From NCBI GenBank assembly GCA_003353945.1, contig PIVM01000033.1, forward strand, positions 1 through 43,643: DNA of 43,643 bases, written 5' to 3'. Below, one piece after another: positions 1 to 7,582 of the stretch. The notes below the pieces were generated by a model. The model did not search any database and was not told where the DNA came from. It was given only the letters and a program-made list of their open reading frames with translations. Both the position numbers and the translations under genes were made by a program. Each line of letters opens with the position of its first letter. Position 1 is the first letter of the stretch. The stretch is from Gammaproteobacteria bacterium (GTDB lineage: Bacteria > Pseudomonadota > Gammaproteobacteria > Pseudomonadales > PIVM01).

Positions 1-25
1 GAGCTAAAATTTCTTTCAATATCGA

Positions 26-67
26 TTGACAGCGGCACCCTCTGCCACATACTGTATGTAACACCAG
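26..67 (+). promoter_or_regulatory. Sigma70-type promoter overlapped by a LexA-like box, ahead of the integrase remnant
   Basis: A perfect -35 hexamer TTGACA lies at 26-31. A weak -10 TACTGT follows at 50-55 with an 18-bp spacer. A CTG-N10-CAG sequence, the core layout of a gammaproteobacterial LexA box, lies at 52-67 and covers the -10. Its right half reads CCAG rather than ACAG, so it is imperfect. In known integrons LexA represses intI from a box overlapping its promoter (SOS control), and the remnant gene starts at 90. The regulatory call is inference from position and pattern. Confidence 0.5.
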
Positions 68-89
68 CATCTTAAGGAGAGCTTATATT

Positions 90-293
90 ATGGACGATAT
101 CCCTATTCCCGTTTCCCCATATGCCAAAGGTTTTATTGAGCAATTTCGGATTTTTATGCGCTCTGAAAACTAGGCCTACAAAACAGAACAAACCTATGTC
201 CAATGGGTTTGGCGATTTATCTGTTTCCATAGTAAACAAAGTCCTCGCGGGATGGGTGCGTCGGAAATTGAACAGTTTCTTTCTCATCTATAA
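90..293 (+). pseudogene. intI: Integron-type tyrosine recombinase, N-terminal remnant
   Basis: The ATG at 90 has an AAGGAGA ribosome-binding site at 74-80. The frame reads MDDIPIPVSPYAKGF, then an in-frame TAG at 171-173, then AYKTEQTYVQWVWRFICFHS and GASEIEQFLSHL before a TAA at 291. The motif around YKTEQTYVxWVxRFIxFH and the GxSEIExFLSHL ending are typical of the SAM-like core-binding domain of integron integrases and related tyrosine recombinases. About 67 codons of a normal ~320 remain. The whole catalytic domain with the R-H-R-Y residues is missing, so the gene is doubly inactive. In an intact integron the attI site and cassettes would lie on the promoter side, which is left of this window. 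Confidence 0.8.
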
Positions 294-338
294 TTTGGGG
301 TTATAATTTGGGGTTATAATTTGGGGTCAGAGTAAAAA
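291..338 (+). repeat. 13-bp tandem repeat (TAATTTGGGGTTA, about 2.8 copies) ending in a GGGGTCAGAGTAAAA tag
   Basis: Units start at 291, 304 and 317; the last diverges into GGGGTCAGAGTAAAA. The repeat sits exactly where the integrase reading frame breaks off. From memory, similar TTGGGGTCAGAGT tags are common in gammaproteobacterial genomes near REP-associated (Y1) transposase genes. No such gene is recognisable here, so it may mark the deletion junction. Positions 339-536 hold no convincing gene. Confidence 0.6.
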
Positions 339-536
339 CTAATATTGCTACGGGCGCGATGCCTTAACGACTCTATTGAGAATAGCATTAGATGCCGTGG
401 TCCTCGGTCATAACACCTTTGATGTCGCCAGATTGTGGTAATTTAGCACCGACAAAAATGGGTCGCCGCAAAGACAGATCAGGACCACTACCAGAGTACC
501 ACCTCACCTACTCATCGATATTCAAATCACACCAAA

Positions 537-1373
537 TCACTTTTCAATTAGATAAATACCATCCTTTTCAATCCGAATAATCCTCTTCTTATATAAACCG
601 CCAATCGCCTTTTTAAATGCGCCTTTGCTCATGCCGAATAAATCTGAAATCAATTGAGGATCTGACTTATCGTGCACCGGTGCAAACCCATCGTGTTTTT
701 TTAAGTAGTCCATAATCATCCCTGAGTATTTGTCGCGAGTTTCCTGGCCACCCTGCAGACTTAAATCAATTTTTCCATCCGGGCGAATGCGTTTAATAAA
801 GCCTTTTGTGCTTTGACCAAAGCTTACTCGCTGGAATACTTCATTTTTATAGAGCACGCCCCAGTGGCTGTTGTTAATAATAGCTTTGTAACCCAGCTCC
901 GTGCTGTTAGCGATAATTAGATCAACGATCTGTTGCTGCTTAAAATTATGCGGTTTTTCGTCATCAAGAAACTTGTCAATTTTTGATGACGCGACTACGC
1001 GTCCGTCCACTTTATCAATATACAAAAATACTAAATAGGAATGCCCAACTTCCATGGGTCGGTGCTGTTCTGCAAAAGGTACCAGTACATCTTTCTCCAA
1101 ACCCCAATCTAAAAAGGCGCCAACATTACTGGTAGCCACAACGCGTAAATAGGCAAACTCACCCACCTTGGACTTGGGTGTTTGCGTGGTTGCCACTGGC
1201 CGATCTTCAGAGTCCAGATAGAGAAAAACTTGTACAGAATCGTCTTTAGCAAGTTCAGATGGTGCATGCCGGCTTGGCAAAAACACTTCTCCTAGATTTT
1301 GAGCATCTAAAAAAGCCCCCTTGTCCACAATTCTTGCTACATTCAGTTTGCAGGTCTGGCCAATCTTGATCAT
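537..1373 (-). CDS. cvfB: CvfB/YitL-family S1 RNA-binding protein
   Basis: This 278-residue protein matches the CvfB (YitL) family in length and layout. There are tandem S1-like OB folds, with the first around residues 1-65 (KLNVARIVDKGAFLDA) and the second around 70-130 (VVATSNVGAFLDWGLEKDVLVPF). A third degenerate S1 segment near 150-215 (GFIKRIRPDGKIDLSLQ) is followed by a C-terminal winged helix at about 220-278 (LFGMSKGAFKKAIGGLYKKRII). Family members bind RNA and affect virulence-factor expression in Staphylococcus; the role in gammaproteobacteria is poorly defined. It appears monocistronic, as the next gene on this strand is 170 bp upstream. The ribosome-binding site is weak. Confidence 0.88.
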   Translation of the reverse strand: MIKIGQTCKLNVARIVDKGAFLDAQNLGEVFLPSRHAPSELAKDDSVQVFLYLDSEDRPVATTQTPKSKVGEFAYLRVVATSNVGAFLDWGLEKDVLVPFAEQHRPMEVGHSYLVFLYIDKVDGRVVASSKIDKFLDDEKPHNFKQQQIVDLIIANSTELGYKAIINNSHWGVLYKNEVFQRVSFGQSTKGFIKRIRPDGKIDLSLQGGQETRDKYSGMIMDYLKKHDGFAPVHDKSDPQLISDLFGMSKGAFKKAIGGLYKKRIIRIEKDGIYLIEK

Positions 1374-1445
1374 GTTTCTATCTCAGTGGGGACAGTTTCA
1401 GTTTACAGAAGGTACGAACGAAAATAATGTGTATGCGATATGAAT

Positions 1446-1473
1446 GGCGCAATGCGCAGGCTTATTGCACCCT
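1446..1473 (+). repeat. Dispersed palindrome-bearing repeat, copy 1
   Basis: The 28-bp sequence contains the palindrome GGCGCAATGCGC followed by TTATTGCACCCT. A second copy in inverted orientation at 27687-27714 matches at 26 of 28 positions. It lies in the 169-bp gap between cvfB and the decarboxylase-like gene. It looks like a REP/MITE-type intergenic repeat. Confidence 0.7.
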
Positions 1474-1542
1474 ACAACGGTTATTTATACAGCCGTAGAG
1501 CTTAACGAAGCACTATTCGTAGCCAATACCTTTTCATGTCGA

Positions 1543-1905
1543 TTATTCCACAAATTCTTTTTTCATACCAAGCAATGCCAATCGCAGTCGCGACGCTTTT
1601 GGATAACCGACATATTGTGTCATAAACAGTATGATTTCTTCCAGTTGCTCGTAAGTCAATTCTCCCCTTTTCATCGCTGAACGCGCTTGAATACTGAAAG
1701 TCATTTCTTCTCCCTGAGCGATGATGGCACCCAGCAACAGCAAGCGACGCTGCTCTATCGCAAGACTGCTGTTTGCCCACAGTTCGCCAAACAGCGTTTC
1801 TAACATGTGGTCAAAAAACCTGTCTTCCCCCTCTGCCGGTGGTTGAGGCAGATCACCGCAATAGACGGTGTTGAACATGTCTATGCCTTTTTCTCGTTTG
1901 CTCAT
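1543..1905 (-). CDS. Carboxymuconolactone decarboxylase-like protein
   Basis: The 120-residue protein has the CMD-family helical pattern: LLLLGAIIAQGEEMTFSIQA, then a helix with KRGELTYEQLEEIILFMTQYVGYPKA, the usual (G)xTxEEixE...YxGxP signature of gamma-carboxymuconolactone decarboxylase-like proteins. It lacks the CxxC of AhpD-type peroxidase members, so a redox role is unlikely. It is the last gene of a minus-strand group (dehydrogenase, aldehyde dehydrogenase, SDR), 43 bp after the SDR, which suggests co-transcription in a catabolic pathway. The true substrate cannot be read from sequence; many CMD homologues are not decarboxylases of the protocatechuate pathway. Confidence 0.75.
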   Translation of the reverse strand: MSKREKGIDMFNTVYCGDLPQPPAEGEDRFFDHMLETLFGELWANSSLAIEQRRLLLLGAIIAQGEEMTFSIQARSAMKRGELTYEQLEEIILFMTQYVGYPKASRLRLALLGMKKEFVE

Positions 1906-1948
1906 CTTTATTATTCCTTCTGTCTTGGCAGAATATCGTTACTGCCTG

Positions 1949-2695
1949 TTAGACACGCATGTATTGACCGCCATCCACATTCATAATATGTCCGGTGACC
2001 CACGATGCTTCATCCGATAGTAAAAACTTTGCCGCTTCTGCAAGATCCTGCGGTGTTCCCAGTCGTGAGACAGGCATGGACTTGGCTAGCTCATCGGCGT
2101 AATCACCTGCTGTTTTGCGTAACGCTTGCGTTTCCGTGGGACCGGGCGCAATGGCGTTAACACGAATTTTTCGCCAGCCAAGCTCGTTAGCCAGGGAGCA
2201 GGTAATGCCATTCATTGCCAGTTTGGCCACGCCATAAAAACCGATATTCATCCACGCGGCTGTGGAGGATTGATTCACAATGGCGCCACCTGCGCGCTTG
2301 TCCATGTAGGGGACGACTGCACGGGTCATAATCAAACAACCATGCGCGTTAACGCGCATAAACTTTTCCAGATAATCCAGATCAACATCCATATACCCTT
2401 TGATCTGCATATCACCGAAAATCGCGGCGTTATTGACCAGGTAGTCAATACCACCAAAATGTTCAGCCGTGCTTGCTGCACAGGCTTTTGCTGAGGCTTC
2501 ATCGGCGACATCAGTCTGCACGAAGAGCGCCTGACCGCCGCTGGCATTGATTTCATTGGCAACACGCTGACCTTGTTCTGCATCCAGTTCGGCAACGACC
2601 ACTTGCATACCTGCTGCTGCAAAGTCTTTTGCATAACCTTCGCCTATGCCACCGCCTGCGCCGGTAACGATGACTACTTTCCCTTTAAAATTCAT
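1949..2695 (-). CDS. SDR-family NAD(P)-dependent oxidoreductase
   Basis: This is a classical short-chain dehydrogenase of 248 residues, the usual length. The Rossmann glycine motif TGAGGGIG is at residues 11-18, NNAA near 88-91, the catalytic serine at 143 or 144, Tyr154 and Lys158 (YGVAK), and PGPTET follows near 190. AELDAE at the end of beta-2 places an acidic residue where NAD(H) rather than NADP(H) is usually preferred. It ends with WVTGHIMNVDGG, typical of the 3-oxoacyl-ACP-reductase-like branch. It probably oxidises a secondary alcohol intermediate together with the neighbouring dehydrogenases; the substrate is unknown. Confidence 0.9.
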   Translation of the reverse strand: MNFKGKVVIVTGAGGGIGEGYAKDFAAAGMQVVVAELDAEQGQRVANEINASGGQALFVQTDVADEASAKACAASTAEHFGGIDYLVNNAAIFGDMQIKGYMDVDLDYLEKFMRVNAHGCLIMTRAVVPYMDKRAGGAIVNQSSTAAWMNIGFYGVAKLAMNGITCSLANELGWRKIRVNAIAPGPTETQALRKTAGDYADELAKSMPVSRLGTPQDLAEAAKFLLSDEASWVTGHIMNVDGGQYMRV

Positions 2696-2726
2696 AATGA
2701 GATCCTACTGTTGTTTGTTGATGCTC

Positions 2727-2774
2727 CCCTCACCCTGCCCCTCACCCGCTGGCGGGAGAGGGGCAGGGTGAGGG
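2727..2774. repeat. 48-bp near-perfect hairpin repeat between two catabolic genes
   Basis: A 17-bp GC-rich arm (2727-2743) pairs exactly with 2758-2774. Inside, CCCGC pairs with GCGGG around a TG turn, with only one A-A mismatch. This CTCACCCTGCCCCTC-type sequence resembles the REP/MITE-like intergenic repeats widespread in Proteobacteria. It sits in the 86-bp gap between the aldehyde dehydrogenase stop and the SDR start. In mRNA it would form a very stable stem without a U-run, so it is more likely a transcript-stability or polarity element than a classical terminator. Confidence 0.85.
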
Positions 2775-2781
2775 AGAGAAG

Positions 2782-4257
2782 CTAAACACCAATCGCTATC
2801 GTTTTTGTTTCTAGATATTCTTCAAAACCTTCCGCACCCATTTCACGCCCTACGCCGCTTTGTTTATAGCCGCCAAAGGGTGCGTCGGGTGATAGAAAAT
2901 TCCCCCCATTGACATTGACAATGCCAGCACGAATAGATTTGGCAACTCGCAGTGCGCGCTCTTCATCAGCAGACACCACAGCAGCGCCAAGACCATACAC
3001 GGAATCATTGGCGATGCGAATCGCTTCTGCTTCATCCTCGTAGGGGATGATTGTCAGTACGGGACCAAATATCTCTTCACGCGAGACACAGGTTTTGGCG
3101 CCCTCATCAACAAAAATGGTCGGTTCAACATAAAAGCCTTTGTCGCGGTTTTCAGGTATTCCACCACCCAGCACCAGACGAGCACCTTCAGCCTTACCTC
3201 GCTCGATAAATCCCAGTACACGCTGTCTTTGTTTTTCACTGATCAACGGTCCCATAATCGCCCCCTCGGCTTCGGAATCACCGCAGGTGATAAAACCCAG
3301 ATAGGTTTTTAGCAACTCCTCAGTTTCTGCCAATCGCTGCCGGGGGACCAGCAGTCGCGTTGCAATCACACAGCCCTGACCGGCGTGATAACACACAGCA
3401 ATACAGCTCAGCAGTGCACTGGAAAAATCCGCATCATCGAGAATCAGATTGGGCGATTTACCTCCCAGTTCGAGAAACACGCGTTTTACCGTAGCCGCAC
3501 AATTGGCCATGACGCGTTTGCCCACAGCGGTTGAGCCGGTAAAAGACACCAGATCAACACGCGGATCACTTGTTAACAGCTCACCAATGTCTGCCGGATC
3601 GCTGGCGGTTAGCACGTTAAAGACACCGGGCGGGATATCCGTTTGTTCTTTCACGATGCGTCCCAGCAAGGCCGCTGTCCAGGGTGTATCCGGTGCCGAT
3701 TTCAATATCACGGTACAGCCCGCTGCCAACGCCGGGATAATTTTGGCGAGGATGATTTGAATGGGGAAATTCCAGGGCGTAATCGCTGCGACCACACCGG
3801 CGGCTTCTTTGCACACAATGCGCCGACTGGTCATCCCCAAGGACTCTACCGTATAGTTCCCAAGATCTCTTTGCCATTCAAACTTTTCAAGATAGTCCAG
3901 CGTCCAACCCACCATGCTAACGGGCCCTGCTGCCTGGGGGCCATTGGCATTGTGGCGCGTGGAGCCTGCTTCTGCTACTACAGCATCTTGTAAATCCTGA
4001 AGACTGTTCAGCATACCCTGCTCAAACTGTTTTAAACAGTGCAGTCGAAAACGGTGGTCGCAGCTCCAGTCGGTCTCATCAAATGCACGTCGTGCCGCTA
4101 CCAGTGCCTGCTCTGCGTCAGCCAGATTGGCATCAGCAGCAACGCCAATCACATCACCGGTTGCGGGCGCAATATTGTCATAGATACGATGGCCTGTTGC
4201 CGCTCGCAGCTTGCCATCGATCAGCAAACGATCTTCCCCATGCTTTGGTTGTGGCAT
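2782..4257 (-). CDS. NAD(P)-dependent aldehyde dehydrogenase
   Basis: At 491 residues it is a full-length member of the aldehyde dehydrogenase superfamily. Visible catalytic features are PWNFP (Asn163, oxyanion hole), the NAD-binding FTGSTAVGKRVM near 239-250, LELGGKSPN with general base Glu263, and HAGQGC with nucleophile Cys296. EEIFGPVL is in the C-terminal half and APFGGYKQSGVGREMG near the end. It converts an aldehyde to the carboxylic acid in the cytoplasm. It lies 13 bp downstream of the 3-hydroxyisobutyrate-dehydrogenase-like gene, so the two are probably co-transcribed. The specific substrate is not evident. Confidence 0.93.
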   Translation of the reverse strand: MPQPKHGEDRLLIDGKLRAATGHRIYDNIAPATGDVIGVAADANLADAEQALVAARRAFDETDWSCDHRFRLHCLKQFEQGMLNSLQDLQDAVVAEAGSTRHNANGPQAAGPVSMVGWTLDYLEKFEWQRDLGNYTVESLGMTSRRIVCKEAAGVVAAITPWNFPIQIILAKIIPALAAGCTVILKSAPDTPWTAALLGRIVKEQTDIPPGVFNVLTASDPADIGELLTSDPRVDLVSFTGSTAVGKRVMANCAATVKRVFLELGGKSPNLILDDADFSSALLSCIAVCYHAGQGCVIATRLLVPRQRLAETEELLKTYLGFITCGDSEAEGAIMGPLISEKQRQRVLGFIERGKAEGARLVLGGGIPENRDKGFYVEPTIFVDEGAKTCVSREEIFGPVLTIIPYEDEAEAIRIANDSVYGLGAAVVSADEERALRVAKSIRAGIVNVNGGNFLSPDAPFGGYKQSGVGREMGAEGFEEYLETKTIAIGV

Positions 4258-4270
4258 TTATTTCTCCTTT

Positions 4271-5149
4271 TTATTTTTTAAGAAACACGCTCTGAATATG
4301 CTGCCTTACCAGCGCTGTTGCCGGCAATGTAAGCCCGGACTGATCGGCCAGTTCGAGCGCATGATCAAGATCTTTTTCAGCCAGCTGCGCAAAAGGGCCG
4401 AACAATGCTTCCATATCCTCGGTACTGCACTGCCCAGCCAACATCTCACGGTTACTGATAAAACGGTGCATCTGTGAGGTCACCACGCCATTAGCCTCAC
4501 CCACTTCATACAGTGTTTGCTGCGCCACGTCATTTTCATCGAGCAGAGCCATCGCCTCACTGATTGCCGTAAAAGCGGAATATGTCATTAGGTTATTCGC
4601 AAGTTTTAATACAATACCAGCACCGATTGGTCCTGCATGTAATACTTTTTTTGCCGCCAGTTCAAAGATTGATGTTGCTCGCACTACTTGTTCAGTATCG
4701 CCACCTAGCATATAACACAAGCTGCCGTTTGCAGCGCCTTCTGCACCGCCGGAAATCGGGGCATCCATTAGATAAAGCCCTTTATTCTTCGCGTCATTAT
4801 GCCAGCGCAGGATATTGTCTCTTGTCACGGTACTGTGAACGGCAATGATGGCCTCTTTTTGCAAGCAAGAAAAAAGGCCTGCTGTATCGTACAGTAATTC
4901 CTCGACATCCCTATCATCCCGCACACAAATACAGACAAGACCACAATCAGCAAAATCGGCCAATTTGCCCACACCCACTGCCCCAGATGCCACCAGATCA
5001 CCAACCCGTGCAGGCATTATATCGTAGACTTTCAACTCAAAACCCTTGTTGATCATATTGGCAGCCATCGGTTTGCCAATATTACCGAGGCCAATAAAAC
5101 CTACGTGCCTGGATAACATAGTTTTGCTCGATAGGGTTTCTGTCGACAT
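4271..5149 (-). CDS. 3-hydroxyisobutyrate dehydrogenase-family NAD(P)-dependent oxidoreductase
   Basis: This beta-hydroxyacid dehydrogenase of about 292 residues has an N-terminal Rossmann motif GFIGLGNIGKPMAANM and the family substrate-binding segment DAPISGGAEGAANGSL. The catalytic-lysine helix is GIVLKLANNLM. The preferred start is the ATG at 5149 (MSTETLSSK), which has GGGGGATGG 5-13 bases upstream. A longer reading from a TTG at 5164 would place the start inside that ribosome-binding site. It is the first gene of the minus-strand catabolic group. Family members oxidise 3-hydroxyisobutyrate, tartronate semialdehyde or related acids, or reduce succinic semialdehyde; the substrate here is undetermined. 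Confidence 0.9.
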   Translation of the reverse strand: MSTETLSSKTMLSRHVGFIGLGNIGKPMAANMINKGFELKVYDIMPARVGDLVASGAVGVGKLADFADCGLVCICVRDDRDVEELLYDTAGLFSCLQKEAIIAVHSTVTRDNILRWHNDAKNKGLYLMDAPISGGAEGAANGSLCYMLGGDTEQVVRATSIFELAAKKVLHAGPIGAGIVLKLANNLMTYSAFTAISEAMALLDENDVAQQTLYEVGEANGVVTSQMHRFISNREMLAGQCSTEDMEALFGPFAQLAEKDLDHALELADQSGLTLPATALVRQHIQSVFLKK

Positions 5150-5294
5150 AATTCCATCCCCCAATTAATAGATGTCACGGTGCATTCAGCACGCTGGCAA
5201 CACAATGTGCAAGTTTTTTCTGCGAGAGAGTTACTCTATAGAAACTTTTATTATTCTTTTGATTCAATTGAAGTAAGCAGCCGTACAAGCGATT

Positions 5295-5723
5295 CTATCG
5301 GTCAGCTTTACGTCGACCTTTTCTTTCCCTGCGCTCTGATTGACCTGCTGCCTTGTGCAAAGTCGACTGCAGACTGCTTGTGATACGGCGGTCACTATCA
5401 CCAAAGCGACGATCGTCATAATGGGCATATTTGCATTGACAGTTACTGGAGTCACAATCAGGAAGAGGCAGCGGCGGTGCTTCGTTGGATAAAAAGCGCT
5501 TATCTGCTATAGCTTTCGCTGCATCGCAAGCATTTTTCTCGTCAAATTTAATGGAAATTCCATGGAAGGGGTGCTTGTCATTTTTAGATTGATGAGCAGG
5601 CATTTTCTTTTTGGCTGGACTGCGCTGTGCAATACTCAGAGATTTTTTTCTGCTTATAAACCAAAAAACACCCGCTGCCACGACTATCAGAATAAAAAAC
5701 CATTTCATAAGATAAGCACTCAT
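5295..5723 (-). CDS. Membrane-anchored hypothetical protein with a Cys-rich C-terminal motif
   Basis: This 142-residue protein has one N-terminal transmembrane helix (WFFILIVVAAGVFWFISR, residues 8-25), followed by a basic stretch that predicts an N-out/C-in anchor. The soluble part carries a compact motif with CDAAKAIADKRFLSNEAPPL, then CDSSNCQCKYAHYDDRR (Cys pattern C-x4-C-x-C), and ends in a strongly basic Arg/Lys tail. A start at the internal Met (5708) is also possible. I recall no named domain, although the RFLSxEAPxLPLxxCxxxxCxCxYxHxxDRR pattern feels like a conserved proteobacterial motif. Function is unknown; the Cys/His set could bind metal. Confidence 0.7.
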   Translation of the reverse strand: MSAYLMKWFFILIVVAAGVFWFISRKKSLSIAQRSPAKKKMPAHQSKNDKHPFHGISIKFDEKNACDAAKAIADKRFLSNEAPPLPLPDCDSSNCQCKYAHYDDRRFGDSDRRITSSLQSTLHKAAGQSERRERKGRRKADR

Positions 5724-5787
5724 GCCACTGGAAAGGTTATTTTTTCACTATAGCACCCGCACAATTTTTTGCACTTTTTGCTAATTT

Positions 5788-5817
5788 TTGTGCGATAACA
5801 GAGTACTCTTTTATACT
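5788..5817 (+). promoter_or_regulatory. Sigma70-type promoter for the DUF1848 gene
   Basis: TTGTGC at 5788-5793 and TATACT at 5812-5817 are separated by 18 bp and lie 20 bp upstream of the ATG. A GGAGG ribosome-binding site is at 5826-5830. The context is the divergent gap between the hypothetical gene (minus) and DUF1848 (plus). Confidence 0.5.
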
Positions 5818-5837
5818 ACTTAGATGGAGGTTTAATA

Positions 5838-6758
5838 ATGCCTACGCTTATCAGTGCATCGCGGCGAACGGATATCCCTCACTTTTTTGGTCAGTGGTTC
5901 GCAAAACGTCGTGAAGCGGGTTATGTTGAATTCAGAAACGCCTTTGGGGTTCCTGGCAACACTTCATTACGTAATGAGGATGTTCTCGGCTATCTCTTTT
6001 GGACTAAGTTTGCAGCCCCATTTCAACCACAACTGAAAACCCTGCGTAATGAAAAAATCCCCTATGCCTTTCAGTACACTGTCACGGGCTACAATTCAAG
6101 TTTGGAACTCAATATTCCAAAACCTCAAAAAGTGCTCAGTGATTTCCTAACGATAAGGGAAAATTTACCGTCTTCCCATTGTATTCAGTGGCGTTATGAC
6201 CCCATTGTATTGAACAGCACGATGGATAGGGCATTTCACCTAAAGAACTTCGAGACGCTGGCCCGTGAACTCGAAGGGGCAACCCATGTTGTTAATACCT
6301 CTTTCATCGAACCTTACTTGAAAACCATTCGCAAGATGGATGACAACACCGTCCGTTACCGGCCAATCCAAGCAGAGCGACATAAAACGGTCAGCAAACG
6401 CTATCCCAATCTTCCTCTAGTCAGTGCTGATATGCAGAATTTTTTAGATGATCTTGTCGCGCTGGCCGACAGTTATGGAATACAGTTGCGCGCATGCGCT
6501 AATCCCGAATGGAAACTGCCAAAATCACAATGCTGCAGTGCTGATCTATTTCATTCATATGGCAATGAACTGGCAATACAACTCTCTGCTCTGCCTGAAA
6601 CACCGTCTCGTGACGGGTGCTGTTGCCTGAAATCAGTGGATATCGGTATGGACAACACTTGCGTTGGTGGCTGTCAGTATTGTTATGTTGTCAGCTCTCA
6701 AAAAGTGGCACAGAGGAACCACCAACACCATGATATCTTGGCGAAAAGTCTTCGCTAA
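5838..6758 (+). CDS. DUF1848 domain-containing protein
   Basis: This 306-residue protein begins ISASRRTDIPHFFGQWFAKR and contains FWTKFAAPF near residue 55 and QWRYDPIVL near 115, all hallmark strings of the DUF1848 family. The C-terminus has CCCLKSVDIGMDNTCVGGCQYCYVV, where the CxxxCxxC spacing is reminiscent of radical-SAM 4Fe-4S motifs, and family members are often discussed as Fe-S proteins of unknown function. The start is firm: GGAGG is 7 bases upstream of the ATG. It stands alone between unrelated genes. No reaction can be assigned. Confidence 0.88.
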   Translation: MPTLISASRRTDIPHFFGQWFAKRREAGYVEFRNAFGVPGNTSLRNEDVLGYLFWTKFAAPFQPQLKTLRNEKIPYAFQYTVTGYNSSLELNIPKPQKVLSDFLTIRENLPSSHCIQWRYDPIVLNSTMDRAFHLKNFETLARELEGATHVVNTSFIEPYLKTIRKMDDNTVRYRPIQAERHKTVSKRYPNLPLVSADMQNFLDDLVALADSYGIQLRACANPEWKLPKSQCCSADLFHSYGNELAIQLSALPETPSRDGCCCLKSVDIGMDNTCVGGCQYCYVVSSQKVAQRNHQHHDILAKSLR

Positions 6759-6893
6759 AATTTTCCTTTTTTTACGCAAAAACCACCGACAGGTATTCCA
6801 AGCGCCATAGCAGCATTGAGTACCGCCCTATCTGCCTGTTTGTCCTCCACTGACGATTTTCATGCCTGACTCCTACCACATAACAATTCAGCG

Positions 6894-6899
6894 TATAAT
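6894..6899 (+). promoter_or_regulatory. Candidate -10 (TATAAT) for the yajL-like gene
   Basis: A perfect TATAAT lies 66 bp upstream of the yajL-like start, but no good -35 is found at 16-18 bp spacing. The 207-bp gap 6759-6965 otherwise contains only a T-rich stretch just after the DUF1848 stop. Confidence 0.35.
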
Positions 6900-6965
6900 G
6901 GCATATCACGATTTCGCGCTCCAGGTGGAGCTTACGAAATAGCGGCTGAGGGACAGGAAACAACC

Positions 6966-7541
6966 ATGAAGAAACAAGCGAAAAAAGTGCTGGTGCCCAT
7001 TGCCGATGGCAGTGAAGAAATAGAAGTTGTCTGCATTATCGATGTACTGCGCCGAGCCAGTGCTGAGGTCACTGTTGCCAGCATTGCCCCGGAAGGACGC
7101 CTGGACATCATTGCTTCTCGGGGGGTGAAGCTAATAGCAGACTGCTCTATTGAAAATTGCCAACATGAAAACTTTGATCTGATTGTTCTGCCCGGCGGTT
7201 TGCAGGGAGCAGAGCGTATGCGAGACCACTCCCTTCTCATTAAGCTACTGCAAAAGCAAGGTGATGAGAACAAATTGCTTGGCGCCATCTGCGCGTCCCC
7301 TGCCCTGGTATTCAACACCCATCAACTGCTGGGCAAACAACAGGCCACCTGTCATCCTGCGTTTATCGATCAACTGCCTGATAATATGGCCGATGCCAAT
7401 GCCCGTGTTGTCGTGGATAACAATATCATTACCAGTCAGGCACCCGGTACTGCACTGGAGTTTGCTGTTATCTTGGTTGAATTACTGTACGGAGCTGACA
7501 AGGCAAGAGAGGTCGCCGGGCCGTTAGTGCTGCACGCTTGA
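6966..7541 (+). CDS. yajL: DJ-1/PfpI family protein, YajL-like
   Basis: At 191 residues it is the standard length for YajL/ThiJ. It begins KKVLVPIADGSEEIEVVCIIDVLRRA, with the conserved Glu in the GSEEIE segment. The nucleophile-elbow motif GAICASPAL places the reactive cysteine at residue 109. DLIVLPGG and ITSQAPGTALEFAV are also family signatures. DJ-1/YajL proteins are cytoplasmic stress proteins with reported chaperone, glyoxalase III or protein-deglycase activities; the last is disputed. The ribosome-binding site is the AGGAA at 6955-6959. Transcription converges on the zinc-ribbon gene. Confidence 0.9.
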   Translation: MKKQAKKVLVPIADGSEEIEVVCIIDVLRRASAEVTVASIAPEGRLDIIASRGVKLIADCSIENCQHENFDLIVLPGGLQGAERMRDHSLLIKLLQKQGDENKLLGAICASPALVFNTHQLLGKQQATCHPAFIDQLPDNMADANARVVVDNNIITSQAPGTALEFAVILVELLYGADKAREVAGPLVLHA

Positions 7542-7546
7542 ATTAG

Positions 7547-7577
7547 AGCCGCGGAAAGAATAAACATTTCCGAGGCC
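7547..7577. terminator. Bidirectional intrinsic terminator between convergent genes
   Basis: Inverted repeat GCC-G-CGGAAA ... TTTCCG-A-GGC spans 7548-7576, with a one-base mismatch and a 9-base loop. A T-rich stretch follows on the plus strand. It lies directly between the yajL-like stop (7541) and the zinc-ribbon gene stop (7583). Confidence 0.55.
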
Positions 7578-7582
7578 CTTAC

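Noticed and set aside
72-287. 71-residue minus-strand ORF opposite the integrase remnant
   Set aside because: It is the antisense shadow of the degraded integrase, whose own strand shows a ribosome-binding site and clear family similarity.
392-580. 62-residue plus-strand ORF
   Set aside because: No ribosome-binding site, no recognisable motif, and it runs into the 3' end of cvfB on the other strand.
5150-5164. Extended TTG start for the 3-hydroxyisobutyrate-dehydrogenase-like gene
   Set aside because: The extra codons are the ribosome-binding site of the ATG at 5149.
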